A stretch of DNA of 64,000 nt from Lepraria neglecta (lineage: Eukaryota; Ascomycota; Lecanoromycetes; Lecanorales; Stereocaulaceae). Positions 42,622 to 53,955 of the stretch are shown in pieces. The stretch spans positions 1,178,001 through 1,242,000 of the forward strand of contig CM065653.1 in the NCBI GenBank assembly GCA_033220425.1, written 5' to 3'. The notes beneath the pieces are model-generated. The model saw only the letters and a list, made by a program, of their open reading frames with translations. It was not told the origin of the DNA and made no database searches. Both the position numbers and the translations under genes were made by a program. Position 1 is the stretch's first letter. Every line of letters starts with the position of its first letter.

Positions 42622-45309
42622 TCAATAGTTTTCAAAGGCGTCCATCTCGTTCTCGTCCATCAAATCCCATTTCCTTGCGGTCAGCTTTCGGATCTTCTTC
42701 CCCGGCGACCGGCCTTCGGCAGCGTCCATCAAGCTCAAGCCATTAAGCTTCTGGAACGCAGAGGCTAGAGCCTCGTTGCCACTACCACTATCTGCTGCCA
42801 CCCGTATGTCTGAGAGGTCAAGGCTGGGTACTTTGGCCTTCTTGGGTGACTTCGTAGGCGAGCGACATTGTAATTCGCGCTCAAGAGCCTCGAGCTTGCG
42901 GCAGAGCGATTCGTTTTCTGTTTCCAGCTCTGTTGTATACACGCTCTGATCGATTGGGTCTTCGTGTACTGTTTGATATTAGTTCAGATTAAATTTTTTT
43001 GGAATGCAGTGTTGTTACTTTGTATGCCTTTAGACAATATCTCCAATTTACGGTCCAGATGCTCGTCGTTGCGATCAGCCTGTGATTTGTCAGAATCCGC
43101 TTTCCATTTTGATTCGCACAATGGAAGACTCACCTCCTCACCCCACGCGCCCATCCACCTTCTCTTCTCTTCGTCAAGTCTCCTTTCCATCTCGGTCCAA
43201 CACTCTTCTCTGACCTCCATCTCGATCGCTTCTGCCTTGTCTTCTGCTCTCTGCCAACTCTCTTCTGCCTCCTTCCTACGCCCTTCTTCTTCAGCTAATC
43301 TCACATTCAAAATCTCAACCTCCTCATTGAGCCTGGCAATCTCCGCGAAGGCCATCTCCACCACCGCCTCATCCATGTGGGTAGCTGCTGTAGGTGATGT
43401 CTGCCCACTGGGGACTCTTCCGGTGGTACCGGCAAGGATTGTACTGGAGACTGAAGGAATTCGAGGGACTGTAACTTCACGGGCCAGCGCGGAGTACCGG
43501 AGTATCTGAGAGGTAGCATTGAAATCCCCAAGAGGATCTGCAGTCACGATCATGATCGCTTTTTGAGCATTTCGATGATGGTGTGTTTGATGCGTTGAAT
43601 GGTGAGAAGATGACGGGAAAGAATTAGAGAAGAGGAGCTCGGTCAGCTTGCATTGACGGAATGGGACAAGCGAAGGCTGTTTGAAGAGTCAGACATGTGC
43701 TTGTCTGTTTGGGACGGAGCCTCTACCTTCGTTCCGTCCTGGCTGTCACTCTGCATTTGAAGACATTGTCCAAGATACATCAGACTTTCGTTGATCTTTC
43801 CAGCCTCTGCCAATGTTGCACCTGCTGTCTTTGCATTTCTGGCACGCTCGGAGCCTGAGACGTTCTGTGATTAGCTTGAGAGATGGGCGAGGATTATAAA
43901 AGTGGCTTACCAGCCAGGTCGACAATTGTTAGATTAGCTCCTGTCCACGAACTGGCCATGCCTCCTCTTGGCCGTCTCTTGACTTCGACACAAAAGAAGC
44001 CGTGGCTTCTAGAGCTCACACTGTTACTGCCAGTGCCAGCAACCCTTCTCTCTGTCAAACCGGTCTCCAGTACCACCAGAGCTTCTTCGTAGCTTCCACA
44101 TACGACCTTGCGAAGACCTGCCACCACTTTCCGATCTGGCGAAGCTTCTGTGGACTTGAAGAGCAAGTGTCGACGACGAAGGTCTTTCTGATTACTAGGA
44201 ACAGCAAGCAGGTCAAAGATTCGATCATTGTATACCTCGTACATCGACACCACGATAGCGTATTCTGCATTCGACACTGTTGGGACCAAGATGTCGCTGA
44301 TGTCTGGGAATTGGGGCAGTGAAGAAGGTCGTTGAGGAAGCTTGCGTTTTGGAACGCTAGGTGTAAAGTTCGGGTCCTGCAAAGTATTGCCAAAGCGCAA
44401 TTTAGCTTGTTTCCTTGTTATCCTTGGGGAAGGGGGGTTCCAGAAAGGGAACTGGGATGGGAGTGTGCACGTCTTATTGGCTTTTTGCTCTGCATTGGGT
44501 GCACGCGTAGCCTCGACAATTCTGATGCTTGGGTGCTCTATCTCTTTGGGTGAGAGACTAGCAACAAGGCTTAAGATAGACCACTGGCTCTTTGGGCCTG
44601 TCGAATGGGGAACCTGGAGGGATACATGGGAGGAATTGCCTACCATCATGGGTGTTGGAGCCCTCGAGCGACTTGGTTCTTGCAATCCATCTCCGTATAC
44701 GCTTTCGAGGAATGTCGAGGTAGAGAGTATTTGTGATTCCGACGCATCTGTTGCCGCTAGGGATGCAATCAATGACGGGTGGCTCGACGGATGAAGGGTA
44801 CGGTTGTCAAGTGATCGATATAAAAGATCGACGGACAACTGTGTGAGCCCTCGCTGCGATTTCGATCCCAGGATGGTATGGCTCTGCTAACGATTAGACG
44901 TAACACCCAGGCTAAACACATCGTCATTGCAGACCTTGCCAGATCCTGTCACTCCTAATGTAGCCAATAATCCATCTCTTCCATCCCCAAGCACCCCTTC
45001 AACCAGAGGTACGACTCCTGTCTCTCTGAATATGTCTATTTGCTCCGCTTGCTCTTCAAAAACTTTGGTAAACGCAAATTTCTCAACAGCTCGTTTCCTC
45101 GAGTCGCTTGGCGGATTGAGTGTGATGTGTGTAGGCAGGCCATCTTGAACCTCTCGGATTGGAGGCTCGACGGTGAGCCAGCGCTCAGGTGGGGCGAGAA
45201 GAGGATAGAGGGACTGCTGTGTCAATTGGACTAAAGGTGATGGTGGTGGACGTAAACGGAGATAGACTTGGAAAAGAGAAGTCGATGATGGCTTCGGTGG
45301 AGGCTCCAT
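42622..45309 (-). CDS. Kinesin motor protein, kinesin-6-like
   Basis: Six exons (45309-44935, 44883-43911, 43854-43727, 43676-43134, 43079-43019, 42968-42622) join in frame over introns of 50-56 bp to give 808 residues. The motor has the P-loop GVTGSGKS (119-126, completed by splice 1), NDRIFDLL, SSRSHGFF (switch I), DLAGSERA across splice 2 (switch II) and VPFRQCKLTELLF. Between the P-loop and the conserved VSMYEVYNDRIF lies an insertion of well over 100 Ser/Pro-rich residues. Such a large insert is typical of kinesin-6 (KIF20/KIF23-like) motors, which act on the central spindle. After the motor come a coiled coil (EIARLNEEVEILNVRLAEEE and onward) and a basic Ser/Pro tail with KSPKKAK. The start ATG has good context (GCCAACATGG). 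Subfamily is inference. Confidence 0.85.
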
Positions 45310-46674
45310 GTTGGCTATTGTAGGGATGATAACGGATTTTGTGCTTTTCGCGATACAATTACGGTGTTTGGTTGCTTTGCGATTGTTCAAGACATGGGAG
45401 CGGATTCGGCTAGAGGTAAACAACCGTTGCTAGGGTCTGATGTTAATGCCAAGAGCTTAATATCCGGAAAATCCCTACGGATGTTACCTGCAGCGGCGTG
45501 AAGAACAGCCAATTAAGGTTCAATCGAGGGGCAGAGGCCCCACATCAGCCAAGGCCCAAAGTTCACTTTTTACGTCGCCGAGGACTCATGTCTATTCGAG
45601 AATTTCCCATGCCTATGAGTTACTCAGGTTACTCAAGAAATGGTTGGCCGGGGAGGGCCGAAGCATCGGTATATGACTCCCATTTTACGTTACCACATCT
45701 TTTCAGATGGTGAAGGAACGAGGCTCAAGAAATCACCCTAGTAGCGTTAGGCAAGGGGGGCAACGGAACAGATCCATGGTGCAGAAACTTTCAACTCTCA
45801 ATTGGGTAGCAGAGCATGTGAGTCACGAGAGGACAGAAAACATTGTTCTGCTCTGGCTTGTGGCGAGTCCTCGTTGCCTGACAGCGTAAACTCGATTCCC
45901 CCCCGGTAGAAGTAGGTGTCTTTGCGCGTCGCTGCCAACTTTGTCTAGTCCTATGTGTAGGGGAAAATCGTAGATCGTGCGCGGTAGAGGCGACGTTGGA
46001 ATGACATGTAGCTGCATCAGAAACGTTAGGGCCCCATTCGGCGGTGAAGGTTTGGAGGTAACAATTGGTGTTCCGCAAGAATTAGCGCGAAAAAATATCC
46101 CACTTACTTTCTTGCTCCGCCATCCTCTTCCTCTTTTCTTCTCCCTTCAAACCACTCACCAGACAACGAAGTCAAACTACAGTATATACAAAGGCATAAT
46201 ACATACATTCAATTCCTAATATCGTCGAGAAACCATGCCTCAGGCAATCGCTGTGCTGTAAATCCTGCTGGGGGTGTACGGGTCTTCTCGTACACCCTCC
46301 AGTCCAGGCCTAGCCCAACGAGCATTTCAATCGACTTTCGACGATATTATTCCTTCGAGTGCTCCCAAGCATCGTTCCTGAGCGTTCGAAGCAACACCAC
46401 AATCCAGTCAGGTCGCGCTCCTCGGTCTTCAAGGCCCTGGGAGAGTTGTGGTCTGCTCACCCCGGAACGGTGACCTCCTTCACACTATTCACCACGATAA
46501 CAATAGCTTGCAGACGATCACAATAGACATTGAACCAATACGTTCACCACTTCACAATCTCAAGAACTTTTTCAGACTATCTCATTACTCCCTCCAAAAA
46601 GCCCAAAACTAGCGGACGAAAAGTGCCCGGCTACACCAAAAATTACACCACAGTTTACACCAAGATCCTCCACA
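45310..46674. other. Divergent intergenic region, no gene seen
   Basis: Between the divergent kinesin (minus) and the acidic-protein gene (plus). Short frames only. The last 400 bases are likely leader sequence, CT- and CA-rich. Confidence 0.4.
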
Positions 46675-48640
46675 ATGGCTCCAAAGCCAACCCGGAACAG
46701 TCGCGTGCCTACCAGCGCGATACCAAACCCGTACGCAATCGACCATTCGTCCAGACGTGAGCAGCCCAGGAGAAAACACCATCTACCAGAATACCCATTC
46801 AATGCCTCCACGGACGGCGCGACGCCACCCACGAAACAAAAGGGGGGCGCAGGCTCAGCTCGAAGTTCTTCTGGCGACGATGATGACGAAGCGGATGTCG
46901 GCGACACTGCTGCTACAGAAGCGGATGAAGATGATAACGAAGATAAAGACGGCGATGCGCTTGCCCCGTCTGGTCGTGCCATGGAAGGGCATGGGGATCA
47001 GGCGGGGCCAATCAACGTTAATGATGCCAATGATAATGAATGCAACTCGGATGATGAAGCATATAACGGGATCGACCTGATTAACGATTCGGAAGAGGAA
47101 GATTCTGACGTTATGAAAGAAGAAGAAAGGAATATCATTGAGTCGGAAGGCGATGATATCCACAATATGCCAGCTACCGTGCCCACCTCAGCCACCGAAG
47201 CATCTGACGAATGGGCCGGCTTTGATCTCGACCATGGATTGTTCTCTACGGACGTTTCCCATTTTGACGAACAATATGGTCGCTCTGAGCCCAGTATATT
47301 CGAAAGCGAAATGGATTTGTTCAAGTCAACCAGTGTATATGACGACTTTGATCCGATCCCTTCAGTACCACTATCACTATCGCCATCACCGCGTCGGGTA
47401 CGATTCAAGGAGCCAGTCTATCACGACTCTGATAGCTCCGACATTGTATCAGACGACGGGGGCCTGGACGGTCTCTTCAATAGTGCTTCTGCGCAAACAG
47501 GCGAAGACCTGTCTTTTGGCGGACAAGATGTTGACGATGAAGATGACTGCAGCTCACTAGGAAACTCGAGCGGCTATGAAAGTGGGTCTCATATGTTGCT
47601 GTCAATTTGCGAAGCTAACAATTCTCTTCCCAGCTGATTACGGCGACACCACTGACGAGGAAGATGTTCCAGCCTCTGCTACAACAAGGCCTCAGTCGCT
47701 TCTTCGTCAGCCATCGCTCTCTTCGATGGATAATGAGTCTCAGATAGCTTCATCAGCAGCGCCAGGTCCTTTCAAGGTTCCAGCTACTCCTCTTCGATAT
47801 CGCCGTGGCCCACGCATGGGCTCATGGACTGTTGATCGTACAAAACCTTTCGCTATGATTGATTGCACGGGCGACAACATGGTAATTGTTCCTGCTAAGC
47901 GCCCTGCCCCAGCCGGCGACTTCAGCATGGCAAGCACTGCGAACACAAGTCCAATAGCCGCACGGCCGACGCTGGCTACTGCAATAGACGATAGTGAGAT
48001 TGACTACAGCGATTTCTCATTCCACGTCGACCCCATGCTCGCATCCGAGCCCGACGTGATGCCGTCCACACTATTTCCAACAGCTCCTAGCAGTCAAGTC
48101 CAGGATCAGACGTTTGCTTCGTCTTCTGTCTTCTTCCCAATGGACGACATTGGCGACGTGAACGCAGTCTACGCCATGGACGACCAAGATGACGATGACG
48201 ATGACGATGATGATGAGGAATTATTGAATGTCGAGGACTTTATTGACTTTGGCGTTTCATCAGAAGACGAAGAGGATGAAGACCAGGGACTTCTCGAAAA
48301 CACGTCTCTCCCAACACCAGCCTCGACCTCGCCTACAGGCACAGGCGCCCATTTTCAATCCAAGACGCCATCGCCTGGCAACTCCTCCGCACAACACCTT
48401 CTCAAGCACCTCGACAAGGGTATGATCAGCGCTTTCCGCCGAGGCCAACCCCATCATCAAGCACAGCCACAGCGTCCACAAAGCGGGTCATCGCTAAATA
48501 GTCAGGCGTTCAAGGGCGGAAGACATGCTGCCGCACATACCTCGTTGAGCTCTCAAAAGAAGAGGAAGCTGAGTGACACTTTCGGTGGCCGTCCATCCTT
48601 TGGTGTTGCGGCAAAGAAAAGACTGTTGAATCGTCGCTGA
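46675..48640 (+). CDS. Acidic, largely disordered protein of unknown function
   Basis: Exons 46675-47581 and 47634-48640 join over a 52-bp intron (GTGGGT donor, CCCAG acceptor) to give 637 residues. The sequence is dominated by Asp, Glu and Ser, including a run of nine Asp (about 48188-48216). There are two short ordered patches: RRVRFKEPVYHDSDSS, and after the splice TDYGDTTDEEDVP, then RYRRGPRMGSWTVDRTKPFAMIDCTGDNMV. The end is basic (KKRKLSDTFGG..AAKKRLLNR), a plausible nuclear localisation signal. No domain I recognise. A nuclear role is inference from composition only. Confidence 0.75.
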
Positions 48641-49564
48641 AGTGGTCGGCGACGCTGGAGAAGTTGATGTACCCTATGCTCATGGACAGCACAGCAGAAT
48701 ACCCACTACGATTACATGTGCGATTGGAATAGAGCAGGCAGCACAAGAAGTCCTGGCCTAACATGCGCTGCAGGCGGTGAAGGTTGCTTCTTACCACTAA
48801 AAACGGGGCCCCTCGCGAGGGCAGAAGAGAAGAGGATTTGCTTGACGAAGTTACGAGCTATGCAACTACGGCCAATTGCTCAGGACGGACGAGGATAGCG
48901 CGCATTGATGTAATAGTTTTACCATGTTTCACGATGTTTCGGAGTTCACTCTCCTACGGGAGGTGTATTGGAGTACGAAGGGGTGATGTCTCGCGCACTT
49001 GCTTGACACGAGATACCACAAAAGTCGATGCTTTTTTCTTATTACTCCCCCTACTGTTTAATTCTTCCTTCTTCCTCTAGGGCTAGAAAGGCTAAGGCTA
49101 CCAGCAAAAAGCTGGGTCCTTAGGTTAGACTTTATCCCATACATGACCTACTTTACAATGTGCGAAAATGCGATGAAATTGAAAAAACTCCAACCTAGAT
49201 GCAGTTTATGTCGAAGCGCCTAGGAGAGGCTTCGGTGACGGATAAAGCCGTCCAGGTCTGCCAAGACATGCCTTGGCCAATGTCATGCCGCTATCTTCTA
49301 TTCGTGACTTACGATCACGAAAGTCACTTCCACTTGCTCAATGCCAGCACGTTCGTAAAAAAACTTGAAACTACTTGGTATTCTTGGATTGCCATGGCTT
49401 GCTGCCTTGCGGAACCGAGAAAAACCCGCTGTGTGGCCGTTATGTTCAAATCGACAATCCTACTAGAGGAAAAACGGTACGGGGGATAGTTGTGGACAAG
49501 TGTATGGGCTGTGTAAGTGGTTGACTTTTCTGGCATTAATGTTCACTATTAAAGAGATGTAAAG
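48641..49564. other. Intergenic, no gene seen
   Basis: Presumed 3' flank of the acidic-protein gene. A 96-codon frame at 49199-49489 has no motif. Confidence 0.4.
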
Positions 49565-49712
49565 CTAAGCTTCTGCAGTAAATGAGTACCAGCGTCGATC
49601 TTTATATAGAACTCTTCGAGTAGGATGCTCGACTTCCAGCACCTTCTTATACTCTTTTAGCGCTCGTTAGTTCATCTCCTTATACTTCCTCTAGTAGTTA
49701 CAACTCCACCCA
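49565..49712 (-). pseudogene. Remnant of a tetratricopeptide (TPR_12, kinesin-light-chain-type) protein
   Basis: Minus strand: KYKEMN, an in-frame stop where Gln is expected, RALKEYKKVLEVEHPTRRVLYKDRR, then a TAG. The MNxRALxxYxKVLxxEHPxT pattern is the hallmark of TPR repeats in fungal NB-ARC/NLR-like proteins. The stops are TAA/TAG at likely Gln positions and the stretch is depleted in CA, consistent with RIP. About 45 residues survive. Confidence 0.5.
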
Positions 49713-50232
49713 ATCTTTTTCGATTGATACTATATACTCTGCAGGGCCCTTCGTGCTGGTCATGGGTGAGGAAGTCTTCACTATGGTATGGTGATGAGAT
49801 AGTCGCGCACGTCAAACAAAGAAAACGCGATTATCACATGCCAAAGTGACAATAAATGTCACTGTTGTACCGAGGGTACGGACGACACTTTTCTTGTTTC
49901 CTCCTCTCGTTAATCCGATCCTGAAGCATTTGATTCATCAATATTTCAGGTTGGTGAGCTTGCCGGTTTTTTAAAACGCATCAATCTAGGAGCTTCCACA
50001 CTAAGGAGTTTCCCATACTCGCTGCCAAGCCCTGTGAGATACCTACACCATGCCAAGGCCAGTTCTCATCTTTAAAAGGCAACCAGGCGCGTCCTTTACC
50101 TTTCTTGGACCTCTCCTGCCGCGCGTGATCTTTCCCGACTTCACATGGCCCCAGCGAAAGCCTGCCACGCTAGCATCAGAAATTCCAAAGATTCTAAAAC
50201 CGACGAGTCAATTTATCGGCCGTTCCTAGGGC
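49713..50232. other. Intergenic, no gene seen
   Basis: One short frame starts at an ATG near 50051 (MPRPVLIFKRQPGASFTFLG) without a recognisable domain. Confidence 0.35.
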
Positions 50233-51010
50233 TTGGTTCATCGAAGACTCCTCGAGTTTTCATATTATTGTTACTGCCCATGGGTTGGCATACCCTTTGA
50301 TAATCAAATAATACTGTTACCTTTTGGTCTGCTATTGAAGTGGTCTGATGGCACTCGCCTCGAGGAGGTCCTGGCAATGTGTGCTGCAAGAGCCGCAGGA
50401 TTCACGGTGCCAAAAGTTTTGTGCTATGGCGAACATCCGGACATGACACTTGCGCCAGTGTCTATTCTCATGACTCGATTACCTGGTCAATGTCTCGGCG
50501 AAGTATACGTTGGGATGACGGACGAGGAGAGGAAGCAAATCCTGTCAGAGCTGAAATGCTATCTTGAGTGTATGCGTATATGGTCGAATCCCTTGGGACC
50601 CTCACCGTATATGCTCAACCTCTAATGGACCAATACGAAGTGTACGAGTCCCTCAACATATCATAGGCCCTTAGGACGATCTGCAAAAATTCAACGAGAA
50701 GTTGATTAGCGCGGTCTGGGACGGTAGCTGGAAAGATCGATCAGAATACGAGAAAGCTTTGGCTTGTGCTAAGAAGTTGCATGAAAATCCGTATTGAATT
50801 GAATTCACACATGGAGACCTGGCGCACCACAACATCCTTGTTAAAGATGGGCCAGACTACTGGGAATTCACTACCGCATGGAGGTACCAGCAACATGGCT
50901 GTTGGTGGTGGCAATTCGTTCATGATCTGGGTGGTGAGAACTTCCTCGAGGAATTTGAAAGCGAGAAGGCGCTCGGCCGTCTGACTAGCACATCGTACGC
51001 CTACTGGTAG
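50233..51010 (+). pseudogene. Aminoglycoside-phosphotransferase (APH) family pseudogene
   Basis: Pieces of a fungal APH/choline-kinase-like phosphotransferase are readable: LPFGLLLKWSDGTRLEEV, ARAAGFTVPKVLCYGEHPD, APVSILMTRLPGQCLGEVY, MTDEERKQILSEL and ECMRIWSNP, then a break. After it come DDLQKFNEKLISAVWDG, KLHENPY followed by TGA, then FTHGDLAHHNILVKDG. The catalytic HGDLxxxN loop survives, but the following metal-binding DWE segment is deleted, because KDG runs straight into PDYWEF. The region after ECMRIWSNP is also shortened, and there is no convincing start. Two deletions and a stop make activity implausible. Confidence 0.65.
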
Positions 51011-51249
51011 AAGGCCCATGCTCCAAGGTAGCTCTGATGTATGGAACTAGAATTGGACCTGTTCAACCAAGTGTCAAACCCGCGATGCACCAGCAGTCGC
51101 GAATCACAACTGGCAGCGTTGTCAATCATGTAAAATTGTGCAGGCTCGGGATCTTGTATTGGTGAAGCCAGTAAAATACCACGGCGTGGTGAGAAAGAGC
51201 GAGGCAACTGGACAGTGTCAAACCGAGGGTGGCAAGAGAGTGAAGAGCT

Positions 51250-51326
51250 AGTTGTTCTACAGTTGTTCTACAGTTGTTCTACAGTTGTTCTACAGTTGTT
51301 CTACAGTTGTTCTACAGTTGTTCTAA
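51250..51326. repeat. 11-bp minisatellite, seven copies
   Basis: AGTTGTTCTAC is repeated head-to-tail seven times, the last copy ending in A instead of C. Copies are otherwise identical, which suggests recent expansion. Confidence 0.95.
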
Positions 51327-51436
51327 TACTTCGCCTTCGAAATGTTAAAATGAATGAGGATCTTGACTTTTTTTCTCCCACTTTCTTCGCAAAACTGATA
51401 ATAATCAAAAAAATAATTTCAGGAATCATCTCCAGA

Positions 51437-52058
51437 ATGTCTTCATCCCACCATAAGGATGGCGCACTTTTCATCCATCTACAATACGGATCCAGAGCCA
51501 CTCCTAACGAGTGTCAGTGGGGTCTCTATCTCCACCAAAGCGACGAGGAAGGTGTACATACTCTAGGAAGATGCCGCTCTAAAAGTTCTATGCTGGCTCT
51601 AGAATTCCACTCAAGGGGGACCGAGACTAGACGCGTCGCCAATCATAGCCACATCAAGGATGTTTTCCATGATCACTGAGAGCTGAGGGCCATTGGCTAC
51701 GTACCTTTTTTGGAAATTCGAGCATACGGACGGCATCGTTCGAAGTCTTGACAATGGACTTGTTCATCTCAAGGAGAAGACTTCTTTGAAATGGGTGTTG
51801 ATGATGGCGGTACAGTTGATGGAGGAACAAATCATCAAGATGCAGAATCTTAAGAAGCTGAAGTCAGGGATGTTAGATTGGGCTAACAGGGAACGCGCGC
51901 CCAATGATTCCGAAGGTGATGAGGAGTCTGAAGAGGAAGCTAAAAGCAGAGCTGAAGGCCAAGCAGGAATGGAAGTTGAGGGGAAAGATGTGGATGGTGC
52001 TGCAGGCGAAGCTCAAGAGCAGATTCTAGGGAAGATTGAGGGAGACCTCACTCAATAG
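51437..52058 (+). pseudogene. Possible broken or spliced gene of unknown fungal family
   Basis: A first frame starts at an ATG at 51437 (MSSSHHKDGALFIHLQYGSR, then WGLYLHQSDEEG) and stops at 51679. A second frame (51693-52058) carries ATYLFWKFEHTDGIVRSLD, KWVLMMAVQLMEEQIIKMQN and a highly acidic tail. Together they look like the N- and C-terminal parts of one small protein, but I cannot place an intron that keeps the frame, so either an indel or a missed exon lies between. Family not recognised with confidence. Confidence 0.35.
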
Positions 52059-52434
52059 AAGTTGGAAGCATCATCCAAGAACTCACCATTTGCTTTGTTT
52101 CGAGGCAGTTTTTCGGGTAGAAGGTTCATGGCGGCCTCAATTGAGGATAATACAGGAGCTCTGTTTGTAACTTAGGAAAGCAGTTGGAAGAGATTTGGTA
52201 GTACTCCAACCTAGAGTATGCTTTGAATGCTTGTCTTGAGCTGTGAAACAACAGTCATGGCAATAAAGAAATTTGCTTGACTTCTGGACTGCCTCCCAAG
52301 GCGGCAATAGCCTAGAACAGCCGCCGGAACCGCGCCCTGCATCCGCCCATGTAAAGTCTAAGCCGGCATAAACAATTCGATCCAACTCAATCCCTTACAA
52401 CATCCTCACCCACACTCCGTACTACGTCGTAGCT
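52059..52434. other. Intergenic, promoter of TAF14
   Basis: No ORF of interest. The last 40 bases before the ATG are CT-rich. Confidence 0.4.
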
Positions 52435-53488
52435 ATGCCGGACGTAAGTCCTAGCTACATCTCTTACCTATGGCTAGACAGAATAGGCACACAAGCTGAC
52501 ATACAGCATCAAACAGGTCAAGCGGCAGATTAAGATCATCACGGAGCAGAGGGTCATGTAAGTTTCACTTGAAGTTCACCTGTTGCAATGTTTGCTGACC
52601 ATGTCTGGTCTTCTCCAGGGGCAACCCGGCTGATGAAATGCCCCTGCGATCCTGGAATATTGAAATCCACCTCCTGAGCACGACCGGCGAAGATGTTCCT
52701 GCCGATTGCTTCGAGAAAGCAGTATACAAATTGCATGAGACATTCGAGGATCGCGCAGTCCAGAGTACGTCCATAGCTTGCGCCCGAGGTCTTGGAAATG
52801 GATGAGCTAATCGACACTTTCTACACAGCTTTCAAGCGCCCACCTTTCCGCATTCAGGAACAAGGATGGGGTGAATTCGACATGCAGATTCACCTCACAG
52901 CTGTCGACAAAGGTGGTGAACATGTCATTCCACACGATCTCAACTTCCAGAGCGAGCATTACGAATCCAAGCATACGGTGGTTGGTTCTTCGGGTATCTT
53001 GAACAGCATTGAACCCTGTGACTAACGTACTATCAGACCTTCAAGAACCCGAAGCCAGGTCTGCTCGAAAAGCTAAGGGCGTCGGGTACTGTTACGGGAG
53101 ATGCAAATGGTGTCAAGGCTCGCGATGAGTCGGCAAAGAAAAAGAAGCGACCAGACAAAGGGGTTCGTTGCGCCCTAGGCTTCTCTTGACCCATGTTCTA
53201 ACGTGATCTTGTGTTATAGATCGACATGGAGAAGCTTGCCGACAATCTACAGAAGATGGGCGAGGATGACCTGCTACACGTAGTGCAGATGATCCATGAC
53301 AACAAGAGCGCCGACTCGTGGACAAAGAATGATGTCGAACGTAAGTCTTGCATCCTAATCTGTGCTGAAGCAAAGAAGGCTAATGCACCTCTACAGAAGG
53401 CGAATTCCAAGTCGATCTTTACACATTGCCCGACAGCCTGATCCGCTCGCTCTGGGATTACACCATCGAACACCTTCCTCGCGCATAG
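52435..53488 (+). CDS. TAF14: TFIID/chromatin subunit TAF14 (YEATS-domain protein)
   Basis: Seven exons (52435-52443, 52517-52557, 52619-52764, 52829-52980, 53037-53162, 53220-53340, 53397-53488) give 228 residues. The first exon is only nine bases (Met-Pro-Asp). The YEATS domain fills about residues 4-120: VKRQIKIITEQRVM, LRSWNIEIHLL, FKRPPFRIQEQGWGEFDMQI, HDLNFQSEHYESKH and TFKNPKPGLL. A Lys-rich linker leads to a C-terminal helical ET-like domain (KLADNLQKMGEDDLLHVVQM, then GEFQVDLYTLPDSLIRSLW). TAF14 is shared by TFIID, TFIIF, INO80, SWI/SNF and NuA3 in yeast, and YEATS domains read acyl-lysine on histone H3. The donor after exon 4 is ambiguous (52977 or 52980); both keep the frame. Confidence 0.9.
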
Positions 53489-53955
53489 AAATCGACCAAT
53501 CGAATGATTCAAGACATCATTGGTTTCATGAAGCAATGAGGCGTTCCGGTGCATCGTCACGAAGCTGCCTGGGCATTTAGGCTTGCACATGTACAATAGC
53601 AGTGGAGGAGGGAATCTTGCAATCATGCGATTGAGCGGCTGGAACTCGGAAAAGGGATCTCTATGGACGCAGGACGGATTGCTGCTGGTTACGTGAAGGC
53701 CACCTTACTTTAAGGCATCTACCAAAAGCTGCAATGGAAATGATATTTAACAAATAGTTGGCAACGGTCTCGTGGCTGCTGGAGCGCTACCTTGCTGAAT
53801 CACAGCTCAGTTTTAGGCCTTTGGCATCTTCCCATACTCAGAGCCAAAATAACGGCTGGACTTGACGTAGACACTCCGAAAGTTCGGTTTTGTTGGTTTT
53901 TATAGATTCCTATCCTTTCATTGAACTATCACTGCTTCAGCTATCAACCCACACG
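53489..53955. other. Intergenic, no gene seen
   Basis: 3' flank of TAF14 and upstream flank of the next, broken gene. Confidence 0.4.

Noticed and set aside
43883-44794. Several plus-strand ORFs of 70-150 codons
   Set aside because: They lie opposite exon 2 of the kinesin gene, whose motor motifs and splice sites are clear on the minus strand.
46572-47408. Two 136-codon minus-strand ORFs
   Set aside because: Shadows of the acidic protein exon; low-complexity complement of Asp/Glu codons.
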